A stretch of DNA of 64,000 nucleotides from Leptolyngbya sp. BC1307 (GTDB lineage: Bacteria > Cyanobacteriota > Cyanobacteriia > Phormidesmidales > Phormidesmidaceae). Both the position numbers and the translations under genes were made by a program. The number at the start of each line of letters is the position of its first letter. The stretch's first letter is position 1. The notes beneath the pieces were generated by a model, which did no database searches, was not told where the DNA came from, and worked only from the letters and a program-made list of their open reading frames with translations. The DNA is taken from NCBI RefSeq assembly GCF_002286735.1, contig NZ_NRTA01000002.1, forward strand, positions 124,001 to 188,000. Direction: 5' to 3'. Below are positions 38,014-46,452 of this stretch, in pieces.

Positions 38014-38382
38014 CTACATCATGCCTTGATCCATCGAGGGTTCACTGCCCAGCAGCGGCGTATCCCCTTCAGAAGAAGCATCGATGGTCTTACCCACTTC
38101 ACCATTGTCAAGCACAGCTTCAGGGTCAAAATTGAGGCCCAACACGTCAATCAGCGCGTCTTCATCCGAGTTGAGCTGATAAAACGGCACCATCAGGTTA
38201 GACAGTTTGGGTTCGAGCGCGTTAACCACCCCCAAAATCAAAAACGAAGACGGACGGCGTCCGCCCTCCGGTGTGCGTACAGAAGTATTAGCCATCTGCA
38301 CTTCTAGCCAGGTGCGGTTGGCGCGAAAATAGTCCAACCACTTATCTCGAATAACCGACGTAAAATTCTCAAAAAAGGCCAT
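38014..38382 (-). CDS. DUF5331-like cyanobacterial protein
   Basis: A 122-residue protein: MAFFENFTSVIRDKWLDYFR then ANRTWLEVQM, followed by TPEGGRRPSSFLILGVVNAL and EPKLSNLMVPFYQLNSDEDA. This arrangement resembles the cyanobacterial DUF5331 family as I remember it. The C-terminal 35 residues are Ser/Asp/Gly-rich and likely disordered. No membrane segment or signal is present. The function is unknown. It lies between two other hypothetical genes on the same strand. Confidence 0.68.
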   Translation of the reverse strand: MAFFENFTSVIRDKWLDYFRANRTWLEVQMANTSVRTPEGGRRPSSFLILGVVNALEPKLSNLMVPFYQLNSDEDALIDVLGLNFDPEAVLDNGEVGKTIDASSEGDTPLLGSEPSMDQGMM

Positions 38383-38680
38383 GTTAAAACCTGTAAGGGA
38401 TCAGCAAACTGCGCCAGGGAATGCCCACCGTAGCTATACAACTACGGCTCGTTGATTGAGCTTTGCACGGCATAGCCCCAACATCGCAGCAATCTAGCAC
38501 CCTTCAGGCGTTATGACTAGACGGTAACCAGATCAAATCTGAAATCCAATCTTCATCGGGACGGCGCAGGCGCAGCGACTAGCGGGTTAATCGTATCAGC
38601 TTGAGCAGTCAGCAGCCGTTGAGCGATCAAATGTTTAGCGGTTAGCCGTCCCTAGCTGAGAAAGTCGAAAATCCAGAGGA

Positions 38681-39730
38681 TTAGCTGTCGGCGCGAAGCC
38701 AGGTGCTGCCGACGGCCAGGTCATCGGTCTGCACGCGCTCAGTCACATCCACCGCCGAACCTTGTCGGGCCTGCCAGTCAGCTATCGCCCGGTGAATTTC
38801 AGCGGCAATCTCTGCGTGAGACTTGGTCACAACCGGGTCTGCCTCTAGCAGCTGAGACTTGTAGTAAAGCATCTGCGAAAAATCGCTGAGATCACCCGAT
38901 AGCAGCTCAGCCGGAGAGACATTAATTGGCCCGGCCTGCATAATCTGCGCAATCAGCTGCGGGCTTAAGATCGACTGAAACTGCTGAATGTAGGCCCAGG
39001 CAATTGACTGTACTTCTGTCTGCAAATCGCCCTTGCTCACATAGCTAGCCACTCGCTGCGCGATCGCCACCCATTCTGGTGCGACCCATCGACTGATTGC
39101 TCGCTTTAAGTCAAAAGACTTCGTCACCCGGTTGAGCAATAGCCGCCCCCCCGAACGACTCAGACTGCCATCATTGAGCGTGGCAATCACAGTCTGCACC
39201 AAACTGGTGATTTCACCTGCCGACCAAACTGCATCATCTGGGGCAAACTGCTGTAAATAGGCGCTGAGTACATTGCTGACAGTCTCCTCTCGCGCCTGCA
39301 GCCAGACCGCTGCTTGTTCTGCTAGCAGCTGAGCTGTCACGTCTATCGGAGAATCGTCGGGGCCCAGACTATTGAGAGCGGCGATCGCCTCGCTAATCGA
39401 CCCTTCTATCTGGCTGTTCTCAACGGCAGCGACATTGGCCAAAATGGCTCCAACCACTGCCCGCAGTTCCAGCTCAGAATCCGGCGGACCAAAGGTAACT
39501 GTATAGGCTCGCAGCGCGCTGAGGACTTGCTTGAGCTGATCAATCGTCGAACTTTCTGTCGGACTTTCTGTCGAACTCTCTATCGAACCTTTTACCGAAC
39601 CTTCCACCGGTTCAGCAGCAGACGCCGGATCTAAAGCCACGCTTGGCGAACGGTCTGCAACCGGCGGCACCGCCACCGCGTCTTCATCCGGTTGACCCGC
39701 TAACCCGAACAGTTTGCGAAATTGAAACAT
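38681..39730 (-). CDS. Hypothetical protein with Ser/Thr/Glu-rich linker (350 aa)
   Basis: The N-terminal FQFRKLFGLAGQ is followed by a low-complexity linker (about residues 20-65) encoded by imperfect repeats (TESPTESSTID and similar). Residues 70-330 are predicted mostly helical, including KQVLSALRAYTVTFGPPDSE and ISRWVAPEWVAIAQRVASYV. No known domain, signal peptide or membrane helix is evident. ATG 39730 is preferred to a TTG at 39745 because a GGGGAT lies about 9 bp upstream. The gene is likely specific to cyanobacteria; the role is unknown. Confidence 0.6.
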   Translation of the reverse strand: MFQFRKLFGLAGQPDEDAVAVPPVADRSPSVALDPASAAEPVEGSVKGSIESSTESPTESSTIDQLKQVLSALRAYTVTFGPPDSELELRAVVGAILANVAAVENSQIEGSISEAIAALNSLGPDDSPIDVTAQLLAEQAAVWLQAREETVSNVLSAYLQQFAPDDAVWSAGEITSLVQTVIATLNDGSLSRSGGRLLLNRVTKSFDLKRAISRWVAPEWVAIAQRVASYVSKGDLQTEVQSIAWAYIQQFQSILSPQLIAQIMQAGPINVSPAELLSGDLSDFSQMLYYKSQLLEADPVVTKSHAEIAAEIHRAIADWQARQGSAVDVTERVQTDDLAVGSTWLRADS

Positions 39731-39795
39731 AGCGTTTATCCCCAATTTCAGATGAAGCAGCCTAACTGACAGGCTACGCAGGATCTACTCTACCG

Positions 39796-40758
39796 TCAGG
39801 ACGATACGGCACAGTTTTCTATCGCGCAGCGAATGGTAGCTGCCACTGAACAGGCTAGCGCCGAAAAGTCGTAGCCCCCTTCTAAGCCAAACAAAATCCT
39901 GGGGCCCATGAGTTCCCAGCAGGCATGAGTAAACCAGCGGTAGTCATCGGGCTGCAGCGAGAGGCTCGCCAGCGGATCGGCCTGAGTCGCATCGTAGCCC
40001 GCGCTGACAATCATCAGATCAGCGCCAAAGTCTGCCAAAAATGGCCGCGCTTGATCGGCCCAACGCTGCTGATAGTCGGCGAGCTGAGCACCGGGAGGAA
40101 GCGGCAGGTTTAATACATTTTGATGTTGGCCGGTTTCTGAAGCTGCGCCCGTGCCCGGATAAGCCGGTGACTGATGAAACGAGCAGTAGGCCAAGTTTGC
40201 ATTCGCCTCGACCAGCGCCTGGGTGCCGTTACCGTGATGCACATCCCAATCGAGAATAGCCACCCGGCTGATACCTGGGCAGGTCAGCGCATAGTGAGCT
40301 GCGATCGCTGCATTTGAAAGCAGGCAAAACCCCATCCCCCGGTCGCGCTCAGCATGGTGGCCCGGTGGCCGCACCAGAGCAAACGCAGGCGATTTCTGCT
40401 GCCATACCCAGTCCACCCCATCCAGCCAGGCCGCCACTGCTAGCAGCGCCAAGTCGTAGCTCTGAGGCGATACCACCGTGTCGCTATCGATATGACCACC
40501 ACCCCGCTGGGCGATCGCGTCTAGCTGGTTCACATACCCCGGATCATGCACCCGACACACGTGGGGCAATACCGACCGAGCAGACGGTTCAATCCAGGCG
40601 ATCTGAGTGGCCCATTCGTCGGCTTGCAGGCCAGAATTTTGGCAATTTTTGAGATGGTCAACGACCGCGCTTAGGCGACCGGCATTTTCCGGGTGTCCAA
40701 GGCCCGTATCATGACCGGCAAAGAGACTGCTGTAAAAAACGGGAAATCGATAATTCAT
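39796..40758 (-). CDS. AcuC/class II histone deacetylase-like amidohydrolase
   Basis: A 320-residue zinc-dependent deacetylase of the arginase/deacetylase superfamily. Diagnostic motifs are HPENAGRL near the N-terminus, LVRPPGHHAERDRGMGFCLL with the catalytic His pair, ILDWDVHHGNGTQ with zinc ligands, and LEGGYDFSALA near the end. Bacterial members deacetylate acetylated proteins, polyamines or acetoin-like compounds; the substrate here is unknown. ATG 40758 gives MNYRFPVFYSSLFAGHDTG, the usual beginning; a TTG at 40800 would add an atypical extension. Confidence 0.92.
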   Translation of the reverse strand: MNYRFPVFYSSLFAGHDTGLGHPENAGRLSAVVDHLKNCQNSGLQADEWATQIAWIEPSARSVLPHVCRVHDPGYVNQLDAIAQRGGGHIDSDTVVSPQSYDLALLAVAAWLDGVDWVWQQKSPAFALVRPPGHHAERDRGMGFCLLSNAAIAAHYALTCPGISRVAILDWDVHHGNGTQALVEANANLAYCSFHQSPAYPGTGAASETGQHQNVLNLPLPPGAQLADYQQRWADQARPFLADFGADLMIVSAGYDATQADPLASLSLQPDDYRWFTHACWELMGPRILFGLEGGYDFSALACSVAATIRCAIENCAVSS

Positions 40759-41153
40759 CAGGGTTTCAAAGCAATCGCAAAGAAGACATTCAACAGCCAA
40801 CAGCGCCCTTAGAAAGGGTTAAAATGTGATAGAATATTGAGCGTACTTATGATTGATTTGCCCACTGCCAGCACCGCCAAAGTTCTAGCTGTTTAGCCCG
40901 GTTTTTTCTAGAAAAACCATTAATCATCACAGCGCGAAAACCAACCCCCTCTACGTTACTCACAAACTGTTCAAAAAAACTGTACAAGCTGTTAAAGGCA
41001 ACCGCTAAAAGCCGACCCATTTTTAATTCCTTTATTCAACAGATTTACTGCTTTTAGCAGTCTTCTAAAGAGGGCTAAAAGACACTTTTCACTGAGCCAC
41101 TCGCCATCTGCTGGCGTCAAAAGCATACTTTATTTACTTCTGGAGCTTCCTAC
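40759..41153 (+). promoter_or_regulatory. Intergenic region and gyrA leader
   Basis: About 395 bp between divergent genes. TAGAAT at 40830-40835 is a candidate -10 pointing toward gyrA, with TTAGAA at 40809-40814 at short spacing, so the gyrA mRNA may carry a leader of about 310 nt. In it, CTTTTAGC (41051-41058) can pair with either GCTAAAAG at 41004-41011 or GCTAAAAG at 41074-41081, giving two mutually exclusive hairpins. Confidence 0.4.
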
Positions 41154-43823
41154 ATGAGTAGTCCTCAAGAGCGCATTGTCCCGACTGATCTGCGCAACGA
41201 GATGTCTCGGTCTTACCTGGAATACGCCATGAGCGTCATTGTAGGCCGGGCGTTGCCAGATGCGAGGGATGGCCTCAAGCCGGTGCATCGGCGCATTCTC
41301 TATGCCATGCACGAGCTAGGACTCACCGCCGACCGGCCCTTTCGGAAATGTGCTCGTGTCGTCGGTGAAGTGTTAGGTAAATACCACCCCCATGGCGATA
41401 CGGCAGTCTACGACGCGCTGGTGCGGATGGCTCAAGATTTTTCGATGCGTCACCCGCTCATCAATGGCCACGGCAACTTCGGCTCAATTGACAATGACCC
41501 GCCAGCGGCTATGCGCTACACCGAGTCGCGGCTACAGGCGCTCACTGGAGATGCCCTACTGCAGGACATTGAAGCTGAAACCGTCGATTTTGCCGATAAC
41601 TTTGACGGTTCTCAGCAGGAGCCCGTGGTGCTACCTGCCCGCATTCCGCAGCTGCTGATTAACGGCTCGTCGGGCATTGCCGTAGGCATGGCGACCAATA
41701 TCCCGCCTCACAATTTGGGTGAGGTGATCGATGGCGCGATCGCCCTGATCGATAACCCCGACCTCACCAGCATAGAACTCATGGCCTATGTGCCGGGGCC
41801 AGATTTTCCTACGGGCGCTCAGATCATGGGCTCTCAGGGCATTCGCGACGCCTACACAACCGGACGAGGCTCCGTCACCATGCGCGGGGTGGCCTCCATT
41901 GAGACCCAGGCCATTCGGGGTCGCCCCGACCGAGAGACGATCATCATCACCGAGCTGCCCTACCAGACCAACAAAGCCGCGATGATCGAGAGAATCGCCG
42001 ACATGGTGAATGAGCGCCGCTTAGAGGGCATCTCTGACCTGCGCGATGAGAGCGACCGAGACGGCATGCGCATCGTCATTGAGCTCAAGCGCGACGCCTA
42101 CCCCCGCGTTGTGCTCAACAACCTCTACAAGCAGACGCCCCTGCAAAACAACTTTGGCGTCAACATGCTCGCGCTGGTGAATGGGGAGCCGCAGCTACTG
42201 ACCCTGCGAGACTTCCTGCAGGTCTTCATCGACTTCCGCATCGAAACCATCACCCGTCGCACGCGCTATCAGCTGCGCAAAGCCCAGGAGCGCGACCATC
42301 TCTTGCAGGGCTACCTGATTGCCCTGGATAATCTGGATGGGGTGATTGCTCTGATCCGGGGCTCTGCCGATGCCGCTAGCGCTAAGGCCGAGCTAGTAGA
42401 ATCCTACGGACTGTCTGAAACTCAGGCTGACGCGATTTTGCAAATGCAACTGCGCCGCCTGACCGCTCTAGAAGCTGAGAAAATTCAGCAGGAGCATGAG
42501 GACTTGATGCTCAAGATCGCTGACTTAGAAGATATTCTGGCCAATCGTGAGCGCATTCTGACCATTATCAAAGAAGAAATTACTCAGATTCGCGCTGCCC
42601 ATGCCAATGATCGCCGCACCGTGCTGGAGCAAGGAGAAAACGACCTGTCGGATATTTCGCTGATTGCCAATGAGCAGGTGGCGATTTTAGTGACCGAGCA
42701 GGGCTACATCAAGCGGATGCTGGTTGATACCTTTGAAGCTCAAAACCGGGCAACCCGTGGCAAGTCGGGCACCCGGATGAAAGACGACGACGGCATTGAG
42801 CATTTCATCACCTGCTGCACTCATGATCACGTCCTTTTCTTCACCGACCGGGGCGTTGCCTACTCGCTGCGGGCCTATCAAATTCCTGAAAGCTCGCGCA
42901 CAGCCAAGGGCTATCCGCTGGTGCAGATGCTGCCAATTCCCAAAGAAGAAAAGGTGACTTCGGTCATCGGCGTCAGCGAGTTTAGCGAAGACGAGTATCT
43001 GGTGATGCTCACTCAGGGCGGTTTTGTGAAGAAGACGGCGCTCTCAGCCTTTAACCGCATTCGCACGAATGGCTTAATTGCGATTTCTCTAGAAGCGGGC
43101 GATCAGCTGCGGTGGGTGCGTCTAGCTCGCGCTGAGGACAGTATTCTGATTGGCTCCCAACGGGGAATGACCATTCACTTCAAGACAGACCACAATCAGC
43201 TACGACCCCTGGGCAGGCCGACTAAGGGGGTGCGCGCCATGTCACTGAGAGAGGGCGATCGCCTGATCAGTATGGATATTCTCTCTTCTCAAATTGTCGC
43301 GGCGATTGAGGAAGCGACTGCCAGTGGTGAAGCCGACGACGACACAGCTAACGGTGACCAGGGGCCGTGGGTGCTGGTGGTGTCGGCAGGCGGACTCGGT
43401 AAGCGGGTACCGGTTGCTAACTTCCGGCTACAAAACCGGGCTGGGATGGGGCTAGTTGCGATGAAGTTTCGCAAAGCAGCCGACGAGCTGGTAGCCCTGC
43501 GGATTGCTGAAATTGAAGATGAGCTGATGATCGTCAGCAGTCGCGGCATTATCATGCGGCAGTCAATCGACGCGATTTCGATTCAGTCGCGGATGGCGAC
43601 CGGGGTGCAGCTGCAGCGGCTAGACGATGACGATGCGATCGCCGCTGTTGCCTTGGTTCCTCATCTCGAAGAAGAGGAAGAGGAACTGCCGCCTGACGAC
43701 GTTGCTGAGGCGATCACCGATACCGTCGCCGAAGCCGAAGCCGTCACTACCCTAGATGAAGATCTAGCGGAAGAAGACCCGATAGCAGACCCAGCCGAAA
43801 GCGAAGACGCTCCCGAGGGATAA
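41154..43823 (+). CDS. gyrA: DNA gyrase subunit A
   Basis: The subunit of type II topoisomerase that breaks and rejoins DNA during negative supercoiling. The catalytic Tyr is residue 122 in [10 protein letters not shown]. The quinolone-determining region is [20 protein letters not shown], with Thr at position 83 and Asp at 87, numbered as in E. coli. The C-terminal beta-pinwheel contains a GyrA-box-like [11 protein letters not shown], which supports gyrA over parC. The last 60 residues are very acidic. The 889-residue length fits. A strong terminator follows. Confidence 0.96.
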   Translation: MSSPQERIVPTDLRNEMSRSYLEYAMSVIVGRALPDARDGLKPVHRRILYAMHELGLTADRPFRKCARVVGEVLGKYHPHGDTAVYDALVRMAQDFSMRHPLINGHGNFGSIDNDPPAAMRYTESRLQALTGDALLQDIEAETVDFADNFDGSQQEPVVLPARIPQLLINGSSGIAVGMATNIPPHNLGEVIDGAIALIDNPDLTSIELMAYVPGPDFPTGAQIMGSQGIRDAYTTGRGSVTMRGVASIETQAIRGRPDRETIIITELPYQTNKAAMIERIADMVNERRLEGISDLRDESDRDGMRIVIELKRDAYPRVVLNNLYKQTPLQNNFGVNMLALVNGEPQLLTLRDFLQVFIDFRIETITRRTRYQLRKAQERDHLLQGYLIALDNLDGVIALIRGSADAASAKAELVESYGLSETQADAILQMQLRRLTALEAEKIQQEHEDLMLKIADLEDILANRERILTIIKEEITQIRAAHANDRRTVLEQGENDLSDISLIANEQVAILVTEQGYIKRMLVDTFEAQNRATRGKSGTRMKDDDGIEHFITCCTHDHVLFFTDRGVAYSLRAYQIPESSRTAKGYPLVQMLPIPKEEKVTSVIGVSEFSEDEYLVMLTQGGFVKKTALSAFNRIRTNGLIAISLEAGDQLRWVRLARAEDSILIGSQRGMTIHFKTDHNQLRPLGRPTKGVRAMSLREGDRLISMDILSSQIVAAIEEATASGEADDDTANGDQGPWVLVVSAGGLGKRVPVANFRLQNRAGMGLVAMKFRKAADELVALRIAEIEDELMIVSSRGIIMRQSIDAISIQSRMATGVQLQRLDDDDAIAAVALVPHLEEEEEELPPDDVAEAITDTVAEAEAVTTLDEDLAEEDPIADPAESEDAPEG

Positions 43824-43885
43824 AGCCTACTGCCTTTAGGCTTAACAATGGGCTTGACGACGCCCGTCTGAATAGATCTCTGCAG

Positions 43886-43926
43886 AGCTGCGGAAGGCAT
43901 GGAATATGCCTACCCGCAGCTTTTTT
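43886..43926 (+). terminator. Rho-independent terminator of gyrA
   Basis: Outer 8-bp stem AGCTGCGG (43886-43893) pairs with 43914-43921, and an inner 5-bp stem pairs 43896-43900 with 43906-43910. Six T follow from 43921. It lies 62 bp after the gyrA stop. Confidence 0.88.
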
Positions 43927-44126
43927 AGTGGCAGATGGATCACAGCAGCTTACCCGGCGAAATTATTCCTACTTTAGACTTACTTCTTCTAGGGTTCAAT
44001 GCCGTATTCTGAAGGCGATCGCAGAAGTCTCTAAGGGCGCTGTCTCAATTGCTTAAACCAAACGTCCCGAATCAGCCGCCTACCGATAAAACTGCCTGTT
44101 GATAGATAGGCGGCAATAGCTTTGTT

Positions 44127-44159
44127 AAAAAAAAATCGTCAATCCCGACGTTTTTTTTC
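44127..44159. terminator. Symmetric A-tract/T-tract hairpin
   Basis: A short stem (CGTC at 44137-44140 with GACG at 44147-44150, 6-base loop) is flanked by nine A on the left and eight T on the right, so it could terminate transcription on either strand. The gyrA transcript already has its own terminator upstream. Confidence 0.55.
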
Positions 44160-44258
44160 TGCAAATAGCACTAAAGCTGTACTCTTATCTCTAAATCTCG
44201 GTAAAGCTTACTGATTTTTGATGTTAGCTACGCTTAGAAACTTTACACACTCCAAAAT

Positions 44259-46013
44259 ATGACCCATCTAATACCTTCCCTAACAGGTATTAGCTTATTA
44301 GGGCCTGGTTTATCGCCGAGCCTCGCTCAAGCTAGTACCCGAAATGACTTCAGTTTTAACGCGATCCTAGCGGGCCTGGGCATCGGCGTCGGCGAATTTT
44401 TGCCTAGACTGCTAGGCGCGATTCTGCTTTTGGTCGTCGGTCTCATCATTGCCTACATCGTCTCCTGGGCGGTGAGGGGCCTACTCAAAAAAACCAGTAT
44501 TGACGATCGTCTGGCCGCCTCGGTTACGGGCCGTCCTGCTAGCGAAGTGCCCGCTGCTAAGTGGATCAGCAGTATCGTTTTCTGGATCATTGCGCTCATT
44601 GTCCTGATTGGCTTTCTAGAGACGCTGCAGCTAACGGCGGTATCTGAGCCACTCAACGATCTCGTCAGCACCGTCTTAGCGTACATACCGCGAATCTTCA
44701 GCGCCGGTATTTTACTGGCAGTCGCCTGGGGTGTCGCCACTGTGGTCAGAAGCCTGGTCAACAATGGCCTGGCCAGATTTAACTTAGACGACCGCCTGGC
44801 CGAAAACACTGGCGTTGATCCCCGGCAAAATTCTGTACGAATTCATGAGACCCTGGGCAATGCGCTCTATTGGCTCGTGTTTCTGCTGTTTTTGCCCCTG
44901 ATCTTAAATGCGCTAGAGCTGAATGGTCTACTACAGCCCGTTCAAAACCTGATTGATCAGTTCTTTGCGGCTATTCCCCAGATTCTCAAAGCACTCTTGA
45001 TCTTTGGCGCAGGCTGGCTGCTGGCCAAAATCGTCCGAGGTATCGTGACGAACCTGCTCTCAGCTACCGGAATCGATAACCTGGGCCGTCGTTTAGGGCT
45101 TTCGCAAAGCACAACACCGGGCACGGGTCTATCGCTCTCTAGTCTGGCAGGCACAGTTGTCTATGTGCTGATCTTGATCCCGGCTGCGATCGCCGCTCTC
45201 AACGCCCTCAACATTGATGCCATCTCTGATCCTGCGATCAGCATGCTCAATCAGATCTTGAACTTCATTCCACTGCTGTTGGCCGCCGGTGTGGTTCTGA
45301 CGGTGTTTTACTTCATCGGTCGCTTCCTAGGCGAGCTAGTCACTAACCTGCTAGCCAGCGCCGGGTTTGACAGCGTGCTTGATATTTTAGGGCTGCCCGA
45401 TATCTCATCATCGACCAGATCTGCTACCTCGCCGCCTGCTTATCAGCCATCAGATTACGGCAGCACCGCTGTGCAGCCCGGTTCAACTACCATTCAGCCA
45501 CCGGCTGGGATGGTCTCACCCGCTACTAGCACTAGTCCTATTGGCAGTAGCGCTATGAGTACTGGTAGCACTGGCAAAACTCCCTCTGAAGTAGTGGGGT
45601 TAATCGTGCTGGTTGGCGTTGTTCTCTTCGGCGCGGTGACAGCCACTGAGATTCTACAGCTCGATCAGCTCACACTGATTGTTCGGGCAATTATGGAAAT
45701 CGCTGGTCAGGTACTGGTCGGCGTCGTCATCTTTGCCATTGGTCTATATGTGGCCAACCTGGCCTTCCGGCTGATCAAGAGCAGCAGTAACTCTTCTTCC
45801 AATACGCTAGCTCAGGCCGCACGGGTAGCAATCTTAGCCTTTGTCGGCGCGATGGCACTCGGTCAGATGGGCGTTGCTCCCAATATTGTGAACCTGGCCT
45901 TTGGTTTGCTGTTGGGTGCGGTGGCAGTAGCGATCGCCATTGCCTTTGGCCTGGGCGGTCGTGAGGTGGCCAACGAAGAGCTGAGAAACTGGCTAGGACA
46001 CCTCAAGAAGTAG
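44259..46013 (+). CDS. TM-helix-repeat membrane protein related to mechanosensitive channels
   Basis: A 584-residue polytopic protein built of about five related modules of one long helix plus an amphipathic helix, for example GEFLPRLLGAILLLVVGLII, YIPRIFSAGILLAVAWGVAT, IPQILKALLIFGAGWLLAKI and FIPLLLAAGVVLTVFYFIGR. This is the conserved TM_helix repeat found next to MscS-type channels. A Ser/Thr/Pro-rich linker (about residues 385-445) precedes the last module. It ends VAIAIAFGLGGREVANEEL, a segment also seen before MscS pores, but the MscS beta-domain is absent. It may act as a channel-like or regulatory protein. The start at ATG 44259 is likely. Confidence 0.8.
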   Translation: MTHLIPSLTGISLLGPGLSPSLAQASTRNDFSFNAILAGLGIGVGEFLPRLLGAILLLVVGLIIAYIVSWAVRGLLKKTSIDDRLAASVTGRPASEVPAAKWISSIVFWIIALIVLIGFLETLQLTAVSEPLNDLVSTVLAYIPRIFSAGILLAVAWGVATVVRSLVNNGLARFNLDDRLAENTGVDPRQNSVRIHETLGNALYWLVFLLFLPLILNALELNGLLQPVQNLIDQFFAAIPQILKALLIFGAGWLLAKIVRGIVTNLLSATGIDNLGRRLGLSQSTTPGTGLSLSSLAGTVVYVLILIPAAIAALNALNIDAISDPAISMLNQILNFIPLLLAAGVVLTVFYFIGRFLGELVTNLLASAGFDSVLDILGLPDISSSTRSATSPPAYQPSDYGSTAVQPGSTTIQPPAGMVSPATSTSPIGSSAMSTGSTGKTPSEVVGLIVLVGVVLFGAVTATEILQLDQLTLIVRAIMEIAGQVLVGVVIFAIGLYVANLAFRLIKSSSNSSSNTLAQAARVAILAFVGAMALGQMGVAPNIVNLAFGLLLGAVAVAIAIAFGLGGREVANEELRNWLGHLKK

Positions 46014-46064
46014 CCTCCTACTGAGGTCTACTCAAAACTAAAGCGCAGCTAGATACTTAGCTAA

Positions 46065-46108
46065 AAAGCCCACAGTCAGGAACCTTCAGTTCACTGGCTG
46101 TGGGCTTT
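46065..46108. terminator. Hairpin terminator downstream of TM-helix protein gene
   Basis: An 11-bp perfect stem, AAAGCCCACAG (46065-46075) with its complement (46098-46108), encloses a 22-base loop. The left side is A-rich and the right arm ends in TTT, then GCTTTG. It fits termination of the gene ending at 46013. Confidence 0.8.
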
Positions 46109-46114
46109 GCTTTG

Positions 46115-46130
46115 AGCGCTCATGAGCGCT
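46115..46130. repeat. 16-bp perfect palindrome next to terminator
   Basis: AGCGCTCATGAGCGCT is perfectly self-complementary and followed by TTT. It lies 6 bp beyond the preceding terminator hairpin; it may be a backup terminator or a protein-binding site before the gene at 46229. Confidence 0.65.
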
Positions 46131-46228
46131 TTTGAGCACTGTTTAAGCCTGGAAGAGTACTCAAGGTGTCAGGCATTTCCTCAGAGCCTCCTATACAATG
46201 AGCACGAAAAGGAAAATCAAAATCCTGT

Positions 46229-46435
46229 ATGAAAAGTGACGAGCTTGCTAAGTACATAGAAGCCACTGACGGCATGAGTAAGCCCTGGCTACTGCTCCAG
46301 CTACGTTTGGCCAAACTCAAAGAACGTCGTCAAGAGATCACCACTGAAGAATTTAACCGCCAGCTTGCCGAACTCCATACAGAACTCATGAAATTAGGCC
46401 AATGGTGGATCGGTCAAGAAGAAGACGTCTTTTAA
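46229..46435 (+). CDS. Small conserved helical hypothetical protein (68 aa)
   Basis: A 68-residue soluble protein predicted as two helices: MKSDELAKYIEATDGMSKPW, then LLLQLRLAKLKERRQEIT, followed by TEEFNRQLAELHTELMKLGQ and an acidic end. It looks like a coiled-coil hairpin. No known domain was recognised. It ends 17 bp before ppk1 on the same strand and is probably co-transcribed with it, suggesting a possible link to phosphate metabolism, which is inference from position only. Confidence 0.65.
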   Translation: MKSDELAKYIEATDGMSKPWLLLQLRLAKLKERRQEITTEEFNRQLAELHTELMKLGQWWIGQEEDVF

Positions 46436-46452
46436 AGGTTTAAGGAAACAAG

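Larger units (their letters stand above)
43824..44258. other. 435-bp intergenic region with two hairpins
   Basis: Between gyrA and the next gene. It holds the gyrA terminator (43886-43926) and a second hairpin at 44127-44159 bordered by an A-tract and a T-tract. No coding frame is convincing. The space between the two hairpins could hold a short RNA, but no promoter was identified with confidence. Confidence 0.45.

Noticed and set aside
43990-44010. GTTCAA motif as a tRNA T-loop
   Set aside because: No acceptor stem or anticodon arm could be built around it; the same holds for similar motifs near 23460 and 59605.
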